A stretch of 64,000 nucleotides of DNA from Strongylocentrotus droebachiensis. Lineage: Eukaryota; Echinodermata; Echinoidea; Camarodonta; Strongylocentrotidae. The position numbers and the translations under genes were made by a program. This document shows, piece by piece, positions 1 to 12,000 of this stretch. The notes under the pieces are model-generated. The model searched no databases, was not told the DNA's origin, and saw only the letters and a program-made list of their open reading frames with translations. Position 1 is the first letter of the stretch; the number at the start of each line of letters is the position of its first letter. Location: the NCBI GenBank assembly GCA_035222895.1, contig JAVYIG010002107.1:124001-188000 (forward strand), in the 5' to 3' direction.

Positions 1-89
1 CATTTTTGACGGGAAACCACCTACTAATTGATATATTTGGTAAATTAGTGTATCTCTCGCCTGTTGAGAGATATGAAATGCACGTGTCG

Positions 90-285
90 CCCACGTGCAT
101 TCTGTGTACAGTGCTTCTAACTTTATGAAGACTTGGCCAAATTTCTTATCATTATATAATTCCAGAACCTTGCAGTACATCTATGCTAGATGATCAACCT
201 TTTCTGATCGATTCCACAACGTTTCTTTCACAATGCAATCGCATGACCATAACTGGTCTTTAGCTTTAAACTTATCTTTATCAAT
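90..285 (+). repeat. Dispersed repeat family R2, copy 1
   Basis: This stretch shares long similarity with 13,600-13,800 (same orientation) and 39,950-40,140 (opposite orientation). Shared blocks include CCAAATTTCTTATCAT, CAGAACCTTGCAGTACA and TTTCTTTCACAATGCA. It is non-coding and lies in an ASCC3 intron. The family is not recognised by name; other copies extend further, so this one is probably truncated. Confidence 0.75.
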
Positions 286-501
286 TATGGAAAGCCGTTA
301 ATAGCATCTTTGAAAATGTTTTGTAAAAGTTATTTTAAAGGGCATAAAATGTTGATTCAAATCATTCATATTTTCCATTATTAAGCAGATTTCATGTTCT
401 TGATGTGGAATTTATAAAAAACCTAATATACTTCAATTTTTGCTTTTGAATATAATTTATTTTAAGGCACTTCTGAGGCCAATTTAGAGTTAAGTTTGAC
501 T

Positions 502-960
502 TACCGTAATTAACGGTGTATAAACCGCACTTTTTTTTTTTTTTTTTTAATTTTGATTTATGCCCCTCCACCTGGCGCTATGCCTGGCAATGTCTCCCAG
601 CTCAGTAATCGGTGTGTTGACTCACCACTAGGAAACTAGAACAACATTCAAATTTGTCTGTCATCTTGGTTTGAAAGTAATCTTTCTGATAGATCTCAAT
701 ATGTAGTTTATAATAATAATTCCTACACACGGTGTACAACAAGGTTCTATCCTAGGTCCTCTACTGTTTTTTTAATTTACATTAATGATCTTACACATTC
801 AGCTGCTACTCGCAGTTAAATGAAAGGCCTTCCCGCGTGGTTTTTTTTAACACGGACCTGGCTTGCTGCCGACAAAGTCGGCAAAAAAGTCGGCAAAAGG
901 GCGAAAAAGAGGGGTGCGGTTAATACACGAGGGCGGTTTATACAACGTTAATTACGGTAG
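502..960. mobile_element. TIR element (MITE) with TACCGTAATTAACG ends
   Basis: The left end (TTACCGTAATTAACGGTG then TATAAACCGC) and the right end (GCGGTTTATACAACG then TTAATTACGGTAG) are inverted repeats of about 30 bases. The interior has a poly-T run, a LINE reverse transcriptase fragment and GTCGGCAAAA repeats. The right end stops about 57 bases from the donor site of ASCC3 exon 24. It is a probable nonautonomous DNA transposon, class unassigned. Confidence 0.7.
719..800 (+). mobile_element. LINE reverse transcriptase fragment
   Basis: In one frame the sequence reads GVQQGSILGPLLF, a stop, then, one base out of frame, YINDL. This is the usual (G-P)QGSILGPLLFxxYINDL block of non-LTR reverse transcriptases. 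It is broken by a stop and frameshift and is too short to assign to a clade. It lies inside the TIR element at 502-960. Confidence 0.75.
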
Positions 961-1016
961 GTTCTTTGTGAAACACCCCCCAATTCCTGTAGGCAATGGG
1001 TTAATAGAATCCTCAC

Positions 1017-1183
1017 CGAGCAGATGAATCTCATCAATGACGATCAGCGAGACAGCCTTGACGTAGTTTCTGTTCTGCCAGCTTCGGCTCACCCCATCCC
1101 ACTTCTCAGGTGTCGTCACGATGACGTCTGCTCTGGCTATGGCGTTGGCGTCTGGCGTCACATCGCCAGTCAGTTCTACCACT
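1017..1183 (-). CDS. ASCC3: ASCC3 exon 24: second helicase motifs Ia-II
   Basis: Codes about residues 1415-1471 ([11 protein letters not shown] ... [11 protein letters not shown] ... VIDEIHLL). It holds the TTPEKW motif and the Walker B DEIH box of the second cassette. Acceptor TTTCAG at the right, donor GTGAGG at the left; it ends in phase 1. The next exon is not found between 1 and 1016. Confidence 0.95.
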
Positions 1184-3018
1184 CTGAAAGTCAAGTCATG
1201 AGTACAAGCGATTTAAACTCTTAGAAATATGCAAACGTTGGCGATTTTTATATCTGTAGACATTAGATGTAATATGGATTTTTGTAGCAGAGATAATAGA
1301 GAATGGTAATTACATGGTACAAAACTAAGTCTCAGTTAATGTAATGTCTATATTGTCAATGTTTGCTTTACTGGTGATTTTACTTATGGGTTTGTAGAAA
1401 AAGGGGACCAGCCTACATGTAGATAGGTCAATGGCCTTTTCTGGTCCTTCACCTACCTATTCTACCCATTAATTATTTGTTAATGTTACTGTTGTTGTTG
1501 TTGTATTTGTTCTTATCTCATTATATATGTTATATATATTGCATTTTATATTATTGTATTTGAATGTTATGTTGGTGTAAATTTTTTATTTGATGTGAAA
1601 TAAACTGAACTGAACTGAAAATCCTATTTCTTTCCTAAGAAACAGTCACATAGATATCTGACGAGACATTTCATGTTACATCGCCGGCCAGTTATACCAC
1701 TCTAAAATTCATTCATTAAAGTTATTCTAATGAACATACTTTTTTGGGTAAAGGTGGCAGAAAATATGCAAACATTGGGCCTCTTTAGAAATACAGTACC
1801 TTTAGATATTTGACTAAATGATGAAGCTCTGAGGAATTGTATGCATTTTTTCTAATAATAGGATTTTTATGGTTGCATTATGCCTGTTGCTTTCAAGAAC
1901 ACAGAGCCCTTCAAAACTAATGATACATTTGCAACTCGATTATGTCGCAACTTGATTATGTTGATACAGGGCCCCTCGGTCGAGTAGTTTTTTATAACTG
2001 AAAGGGCTACCCTTTTAAAATAAAACGAAAAATCAAAAAAAAAAAAAAAAACTCACCTTTTGCCCAGTTTCTCCTCCAGTCTTACTTTCCAATCTGTAAT
2101 TCTCTCTCGGACCAGAGCCTTCAATGGTGCAATGTAGACAACCTGTGCAAGATCAATATATAAAATAGCTACTGGGTGATTGTTTCGAACAGGTTCTATA
2201 TAAATCCAATTATTATTATTATTATTATTGTTTGACCTATGGGGACAAAAGCTATATACACCAACGTTTTTTGTTAAAGTTTACCAAAGATCTTTGCAGC
2301 TTTATAGAGTTTGGCCTGCAGGCAGAGACAGTCTGTCAACAGTGTTGGCTTTTCAGTATATCAAAGATATAAAGATTGCTTTAATATTTGAGGCATATTT
2401 GTTTTTATAGGCTCTCGGGAACGTTACATCCTGCTATAATACCTCGGCGCACCTCAGGATGTAACGTCCCCTTGAGCCTATAAAACAGCGATGCCTCTCA
2501 TAGCAGTCCATTTATCTATACTATTTACCTTGGTCTTTGGCTGTTCTCTGAACACTCTGAACATGGCAATCTCAGCTGCTACTGTCTTGCCTGATCCTGT
2601 AGGAGCACCAAGCAACACATTATGGTCTGTGTGGTACAGGGTATGGAAGATCTGCGTCTGTGGACAGACAGAGAAAAGGACAAATCATGAATAAAGTTTG
2701 TACACAGTGACCATTATCAATAATGTGAAGTACTGACGAACAAAAAAATGTGGACATAAAATAAACATATTTGATGTAGTCTCACTGTGTGTAAAGTATA
2801 CTATTAAAGTTCATGTACACATTAATCCTCAAAGATAGGACTTCTTTGAAGACTCTGATCAAATCTGTGCTTGTTTAGTATATCCTTTCTTTTTCAATAT
2901 CGAGACACAAAACTAATATGAATACATGTTTCGGCCACCTTTATTTCAAAATAATCTACCCCCTTCCCCCAACAAACAAACATACTCTAAAATGAGAGAG
3001 AGAAATAGAGAGAGCGAG

Positions 3019-3055
<37 letters not shown>

Positions 3056-6000
3056 CAGACAGAGAGACAGAGAGACAAAAAGAGAGACAGAAAGAGAGAC
3101 AGAGACAGAAAGAGAGAGTGAGAGAGAGAGAGAAAAAAAAAAGACAAATACAACTTAAGTGTTTTATTTCCTACATTTAAAACATTCTACTTAAATCAAA
3201 CATGGAGCAGACTATCTAAAAAGTTACATAGTACCTCAAATAACATGATTTCACAGCATCAACATATTTCTTACTTGGATAGGATTGAAGTAGTCAAATT
3301 TCTGCAGCATCTGATACTGTGCATTCTTGAGGGCAGTCTTAGGAAGAGGCACAAGGTCCAGCAACTCTATGGAAGAAAACAAAATCAGAAAATATATGAT
3401 ATAAATTGGAAACATCAAATGTATTGTTCCTGATCTGTTTTGTTCAAAGGGAAATAACTTCAAAGGACAAGATGTGAAATACATGTAGACCAAAAATATG
3501 TTTCTAATCAACTTCTAATTTTTGTAAATACAGATATTATACAGTTTGGGCACTTTGTGGTTCATTTGTGTTTACATTGTACATAGCCAAGACTACAAAG
3601 TATCTCTCTTTTTCTTAAACATGTACAGTAGTCAAATTAACGTTTGAAGAACCGATAAAACCAGCCATCAATAAGATATAGGCATTCACATAAATCTAGA
3701 AGAGTAGAGGTTCAATCTAATGGTCTCAAATCCCCCCTCAAACTATAGTTCTTCATCTCAAACTCAAGAATGAGATGCTGAAACAAGATGGAACAAAATT
3801 GTCTCTGATCCTAGTCACCTACATACATGTAGTAGGTACATGTAAGAGGCTGGAGATTTAGTCTAGCATCCACCCCCTCTCCCCCTCTCCAGATCTCCAA
3901 CCCACCTGTATGTGGCGGATGTCTTTCAGGCAGGATGAGATGCTGGAACGAGATGGGACAGATAGTCTCTGACCCCAGCCACCGATCTGATACAGCCTTC
4001 ACGTAGTACTGGGAGGGTAGAGGCTCAAAGATTGGGATGGTGAACACCAGAGTTTGGTCATCTCCACTTAGAACCTAGAACAAAAGAATGACAGATTTAA
4101 AAGTTGGTGTTCAGATCACAAAATAGCCAAGGGCTGTCTGTTTCACATAGAAGCACATTTGTTCCTTTCGCTTGATACTATGTTTCTCAGACAATTCATA
4201 AACAAAATTGATTACCTGTGCAAACAGTTTTTATTTCATGTACACATTTGTGTACATTTGTTGAACAAAGAAGAAGAAGAGGGGAAGACCTTGTAAAGGC
4301 TTTCTAGGTGATTTAATCACAGAATATGGAGCAACAGGATATGAAACGCTAAAACGGATGGCTCAAGACCGAGGTACTTGGAGAGACACTTGATATAGAA
4401 TTCTGATTGGGTCATTGAACCTGTCATAAACTGACAGATCACTATTGATGATGATGATTTGTGTAATATTTGCCAAGCTGATGATATAAGAATGTTACCT
4501 GTTTCTTTTGGAGAAGGAAGTACTCTGAATGGTAGATATGGTTGTTCTCAGGGTCCTCAACCCAGATCCACCATGACTCTGAGCCGGTACCATGCACCCT
4601 GTCGTTCCATGTGAAGTCCGGCGTGATGGTGAGACGCACCCTAAGCACAGTGCGGGTGATGGGCTGGATGGAGGCGTCGAGTTTGATGGCGGGTAGCTGG
4701 TGCACGCAGCTCTTGATCTTGGGGCCCATGCTGACATGGTGGACCATCAACCCTGAGGGATCACAAGAGATTTGCTAATTAAAGCCTGTCTGTACTAATT
4801 TGACCAGGGGGGATTAGACCCTTCCTGCAAGGTCACTGACAGGTGGTTATCTCATCAAATCAGCTCTCAATTAACATAAGAAAATGGGGATTATGGGGGA
4901 CCAACGGGTACCGCTCAGGCATTGTTTTCTATATAGCTATACATGTAAGTAGGGCAGTGAGGCTTTAATTAAGTTATTACTATCCTGTTAACTTCATAAA
5001 TTTTACAAGATATCATATCTACAAGAATTTGATTCTTCCTTTTGGGATAGTATTTTCCTACCTATTTCCTTGGAGTCCATCTCTCTGAGTTTATCCACAG
5101 TAAGCTTTCTGCCTTCCAGCTTGCGTAGTATCTCATGAGAGAGTGAAGAGAACTGTCTAAGAGGGTTCTCCCAAGCCCAGAGACGTCTATCGATGGACTT
5201 GGACAGCATGAGGAGGCTTGCTGCCATCAGGGGCCAGCCTGTACGCAGGGTGATCTCAAACAGGGCTCTGATTATACGGGCTGCATTCTAGAAGAGGAAT
5301 CAGAGATAGATCATAAGATGTACAGTATGAAACCACAGTCAGGAGTATTCTGTAATTCTCTATGAAAATGTTGAATTTCAAGAGCTGCATGTCTTTTCAA
5401 AAATCAAAGCAAAACTACAGCCGTACTGCCTTCAGGCCAAGCTTTGATTCTCAAATCGTTATTAAATCAAAAAAATTCAAGAACTTGGATGTATGGCAAA
5501 GTAGCCTTAGAACTAGACAATACAAAACCGACTGACAGTCTACATGTACATGTAAGTACCCTAGGAAAAAGAAATAATACTCTATTACCAAGTTACATAA
5601 AAAACATGTCATCATATAAAATTCATGTACATGCTTTTTCTTCTTCAAAGTAAACTACATGAACATATTGATATTGATTGTAATATATTGGCCACAACAC
5701 CAAACCAATTCTACACCAACTCCAAACCAACCAATTCTTCGCCATTTCGGGTAATGTAGTTTTTTCATTGACTTGTCGGCCTCGCGTCAGTCTTCTAGGT
5801 TCGATCGAGGTTTGACATTTGCAAATGTTGCAAAGTTTCAACAGATTTTGGGATCAGTTACATGTACATGGTAGTTATCTCAAATATGTATAGTTATTTA
5901 TCTTTTGTTTAAACTTGTTTGTTTTGTTTTTCTTTCTTTTTCTTTTTTATTAATGTTTTTTTTTCTTCTTCTTAAATCTTTGCTTTACCTAATACTATGA

Positions 6001-9000
6001 ATGCTTTGGGAACTACTAGTATGCCTGTACAAGGCCTAAGGGCTTTATTTATGTAGTTCCCCATTTCATTTTCTAAATTTGTTTATGAATCATTTTGTAT
6101 CTTTTGTATGAATGTAATTTTTAATCGAGAATGAAATAAATGAGAATTCAGAATTGAATTGAATATAAAGTACATGTACATGTATTGTAGTTTGTGTTCT
6201 CGTTTACTCACCTGTGCAACATATGCTGAATCTGAGACGAGTGAAAAGCTGTCCACGTTGCCCCGAGAGATGAAGGTCTGGAGGAGGATGTTGACCTTAC
6301 CATGAGCATTCTCTACTCCACCAGCAGCAGGCATCTCACAGTCATCCTCGAGATGATCTTGAAGCTCTCGCATCTCATCCTCACGAACCTAGCAGGTGGA
6401 TCGGAAAGAAAGATTACATGGTTATCTATCTTAGCCTTTCATTTGCCATGTGAGACCATAGGCACAATTACAGGTGTGCTGTGAGTGGCAAGCCCACAAT
6501 CTTGGCAATCACCATTTTTGCCGAGTCAAAAGTGAATCAGTGCATTTACATTGTACAAGATCTTGAAACCCATTCAGTTCTTTTTCACAGTACTTAGATC
6601 TCAGTCATCCTCGAGATGGTCTTGAAGCTCCCGCATCTCGTCCTCTCGAACCTGATATATGGATTGACAAGGATGAATTTTAAAGCCCCACTGCACTGCT
6701 TACAGCTACTTGTGCCCTCTATACAGCAAACAATGCCTAATTGGTGACCATTAGTACACCATGATCCCCTTTTTTTAATGTTAATTGAGAGCTGATTTGA
6801 TGAGATAAGCACATGTCAGTGACCATGCAGATAGGTCTACCATAATCCCTCCTGGCCAAACTAGTGCAGAGGGGCTTTAATGGTAATCTATGACCAACTT
6901 TTCATTTGCCATTAGTGCCAATTGGCAAAAAACTGCAAGCCTGTGATTGTGCTAATCAACAGTCTTGGCAAATTAAATGTTAATCAGTGCATTTCCATGT
7001 ACAAGATCTTGAAACCCTTCTAGTTCTTGTTCAAATACAGAATTTAGATCTGTTAAAAATCAGATCCATGGAGAAGACCTCCACTTCACTCTTAACTGCA
7101 TTTATCATCTCGTTAAACTTCTCAATACCAGCACGTTACTTGGTGCAAATTACAACAGTCTGACCCAGGTTTGTTTTTTTGCCAATTACCTTGATCTGTT
7201 CAAACTCCTGTGCCTGCGAGACCATGGAAAACACCTCTGCCTCGCTCATGACTGACTTCATCATCTCGTTGAACTTCTCGATGGTAGCATGCTTGATGTA
7301 GAAGTGGCTCGCGACCCTTCCAAGGTCGGTGGAGTGAAGGTCACCAGTGTGCTCCACAAAGCGAATCATCTTGGCCTTGTCCAGGCTGCGGGCCGCTGTG
7401 ATGATCAGGTCATTCCTGAACTTGGCCAGGCCTGGGTCATTCTGGGTTGTGTCAAAATCACATAATGGTATTTGTACACGTTTATGCAATGCTCAATATT
7501 AGTGTATTCATTGAAGAGGAAACAAAAGTTTACCTTACTACAGTATATATATTTCATAACACACAAATATAGATATGCTTGAATCAACAGTAGTATAATG
7601 TTGTGTACATGAGTAGATGTGTCAACAGTTATTAAAGTGCTAATTGAAAAGTTACTCATAGTTGTACTTGTAAATGTATGGTTTTGTTTACGCATGTTCT
7701 TTGAATGTGTCATTGTAATATGAATACATGTAGCTTCTAACAGCAACACCACAAGATAATACCATACCATTCTTTCACTTTACGTTTGTCAAGAATATGT
7801 ACAATAACAATCTTTTTCATTCTCTACATGAATGTACCTGTTTAGTATATGCCCTTCATATATTGCTTTTGCATATTTTTTTAACAGCTTTACTGTCACA
7901 TTCAACATCATTCAGGATTTGCAAAAACAATTTCTCTCTCAAGTGTTGGCAATGCAAACACTCCACCTCTGGTTCGTCTTACCAGTGTGTCTTTGTACAT
8001 GAGGCCATATGCCATGGGGTTCAGGTGCATTCTCACGTACAGGTAAGTGTAGCTCAGCCATCGTACAGCCTCTTCCACATTGCTCACTGTCCCAAGTGCA
8101 ATCTAGAGACGGGGGTATTAAAAACAACCATCAGTATTATATTATTTATGTAAAAGTAATACAGAGTTTTGGATAAATATACAGAAATTAGGAACAGGCA
8201 TTCAGAATCATACTCTACATCCATGTTTCATTCGTTTAGAATCAATGCTACCTGATTAACCCAACACAAGGTATGACCCAGTACAAAGCAGTGAATTGGC
8301 ACACAAGTCAACTCTCTGCCAAAAGGTGGCAATGTCCATAAAAGAAATATTCTTCAAGTATTAAATATCTTTACGTTGGGATATCAACATCCCAAGAATG
8401 GGCTGAACATTCCTCACTTCTGCCCCTAACATTTACAAGGCACAGAGGAGACCATTTGGCTGTATCAAAACTATAATAGTAAAAGCTGAAGAATTAACAA
8501 CTTCACCTAAAAATCACAAAATGTAGAGATGGACACGTTCGTGTCTCCTTAGATCAAGATTAATGTAATCTTGATCTTCGGAGTAGTTGCTACAACCGGC
8601 CGTGTCAGACACGTTGCCCCGGGGTGCGAGATAGGACTCTTGTAGCGTGCCCCCATTTAAAACAATTATACAATAACAGTTATCATTACATTTAATTAAT
8701 AGTATAACACTATTAAAATTACTCTCATGTTACGGGAAAAATATTGCATATATTATATTATGAATCAATTGATTTGGTCGATCCAGTTCGATGGCACAAA
8801 CACGGACAGAGATCCTAATAATTACAGAGCTTGGTCTTGTTGCTCTGTTCGCCAGCAGTTTAAGGATATGGAATCCCGCGGCACATTACTCACAAGAGTT
8901 CTAACAAGCCAAGCTTATACAGAGCCTATAATAAGTAATGTTGTGCATGTACCACCCACCCGATCGATCAAAAACTCATAACTCATAACTGAATTTAAAA

Positions 9001-12000
9001 AAATGAAAATGAAGAAAAAGAAAGAAAGAAGAAAGTAAAAAGAAAAGAAAAAAACACGAAATGGTAACCATCTAAAATTTCATAGTTGTGATAAATATCT
9101 ATAAAGATTTATCAAGCACCAAAAATAAATAATATCATGTTCAAGAAAAGGATATATACACTTTGTATTCTTCTTTCGTGTCCTCAAATGCTCTGCCAGG
9201 CCTTGGCACACTGAAGAGCCTTCTCATTTGCTGCCACCAGGTCTTCCAGGCAGCATTGGGTAATTAGGAGTGGACATCTTAATAGGTGTGACATGGATTG
9301 GACGGATGTTCCACACTTGCAGTTGGTGTCTGTGTCGTCAGTATATCCCCATTTATTCATGTTGTATTTACATCGCCCCACCCCTGTGCGAAGCCTATTG
9401 AGGGACTTCCACGTCTTCCAATCACATCTATGGCCAGGGGGCAGCTGTTCCTTGGTCGGGATTGGTAGCTTTTCATGGTGGTGGTTTTCACGACGTTTCT
9501 CTTCCCACAAGATCACTCTGGTTGAATGAGGAGGTCGTGACAGTGGCTGGACTGTATGAAGGAAGCTTTTCCTTGACTTCAGGCGGGTAGGGGCCGGTTG
9601 ATGCGAGTAAAGGGGATGGCGGGTGTCCTCAACTTGTCTGCTGCGTTCAGTCCTACTTGCAACTGTTCTGCGGACATCGGATGGAGCAATGCCGGCCAGG
9701 GAGTGCAAGCTGTCCACATTCGTGGGCTTGAGGTAGCCAGTGATGCATCTGCAGCTGTCGTTGAGTGCTGCATCAACTTTCTTTGTATGGGATGATCTTC
9801 CCCATACAGGGCAGGCATATTCTGCTGCAGAGTAACACAACGCAAGAGCAGTCGACCTCAGCGTGGAGGAATTGGCACCCCAAGATGAGTTTGCCAGTTT
9901 CCGTAGGAGGTTGTTCCTTGTCCCAACTTTACCCTTCACCTTTTGAACATGCTGTTTGTATGAAAGGGTTCGGTCAAGAGTGATTCCAAGGTAGACAGGG
10001 TGATCGCAGTGTTTCAATGAGACATCGTTCCATTTCAGGGACAGCTTCCTCCCAGCATTGTAGTTGCGGAGATGGAACAAGCTAACCTGGGTCTTGGCAG
10101 GGTTAGCCTTCAGATGGTTGTTGTTGTAGTAGTCTGTCAGGTTGTCTAGGGCTGATGAAAGAGTGGCTTCTATCTTGTCTATGTGGGAATTCTGGACTGC
10201 TATGCCAAGGTCATCAGCATAGATGAAGCTTCTTGTCCCTGGGAACATTGGCTGGTCGTTGGTGTAAACATTAAATAGGACAGGAGCAAGTACGCTGCCC
10301 TGATAATAAACCATAATAATGATGTCATTTGGTAATTTTTTTCATGACAGCCATCTTATGAGTTTGAGGGTCTGGATAATGGTAGATAACTCAGGATAAT
10401 AGAGAGTCGGCAGACTGGTTTGTTATGATAGTCATTTTATTTATTCAACTACGACGGATACCGGATATTCGGATATTGTAACACCATCCATGGAAGTTTT
10501 TATTCTTAAAAAATTAATATGCTAAAAAACCCAAGTTTACCTCTGCATTGAGATTATCTGCTAGACTGTTGATGAACTGACTCTCGATGGGGTTCTGCCG
10601 CGTGATGAGACTCAGGTAGTGATCGAGCTTAACAAATTAATATACTAAACAAACTACAAGAATTGTGTTTACCTCTGCGTTGAGATTATCTGCTAGACTG
10701 TTGATGAACTGACTCTCGATGGGGTTCTGCCGCGTGATGAGACTCAGGTAGTGATTGAGTTTCTCATGGGACGCGATGATGAAACCCTTTTTATTCTTAA
10801 AAAATTAATATACTTCAAAAACTACAAGAATTCTGTTTACCTCTGCATTGAGGTTATCAGCTAGACTGTTGATGAACTGACTCTCGATGGGGTTCTGCCT
10901 TGTGATAAGACTCAGGTAGTGATTGAGTTTCTCATGGCTCGTGATGATGAAACCCTCTCCATAGCTATCATACTGAGGGCGCCCTGCACGTCCGAAGATC
11001 TGAAGGACGTCCAGGATTCCCAGGTCCTTGAAGGCACCCTTGTTGGCATCGTAGAGTTGGGTGCCCTGGAGGACAAAAAAATGGTACGGTAGAAAGAAGA
11101 AAGATGTATTTGTTATTTGGTTATTATTTGGGGGAGTGTCATGGTCCAGTGGTTTAAGGCGCTTGACTGGAGATGTGAAGGCTGAGGGTTTGAATCCTGA
11201 CAGGGCACTAATATCCTTTTAAATGGGTACCCGATAGGATGCGATTGTAATTGTTGGTCATACAGTTTTTGAGCGTCAAGTAACGTCTGGCTGGAATGCT
11301 CCCCAGGGAGTGGAGATTGTGCACACAGTGTTGTGTGGGCAAGTATTGAATCCGATGAACTGGGTAATAGCATATCTAGAGACATTTGTATTAAGCGCTA
11401 TATAAAACCGGGATATCATTGTTATTATTAAACTGACTCCATACCAATGTCAAACCGACAGATTATTTTCATTTCAGAATGATGTAACTTTTCATTCTGT
11501 CTAGTGTCAGTCTCTATGGTATGAATAATGTATGAATGTGCAACCCCAAGGTATTTTATCCCGATACCTTACCAACAACATTACAGATTTTACATTTTGT
11601 ATACGTAATGATTGTACTAGGTTGAAAGCCTCACTGATTGAACTTTTAGTATTATTTACTGAAATAGAAACTGAATAATAATAATAATAATAGCTAGTAC
11701 TTATATATAGCGCTTTTCAAGACCGAATGACAATGTGCAGTAATTTTTAACCCTTTCTTGTTTTAAGAATCAGTATATTTTGTGTAATCCTTACCTAGCT
11801 TTAAATAAAAAAAGATAACAGTGGAAAAACACGTTAAGGGATTCCTTTCCAAAGAAATATTTTTGTGGAGAGTACCACTATCAATCGCATAAAATCTGGA
11901 CTTAAGAACTGGTGGAAAGATGACCCAGATAAATATGATGACAACCCAACCAAATGAAACTATTGATAGGAACAACAGTCTAAAGACTGAATAATCCTGG

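Noticed and set aside
2926-3180. 84-codon Arg/Glu-rich open frame and its Leu/Ser antisense frame
   Set aside because: Both are translations of a GA/GACA microsatellite.
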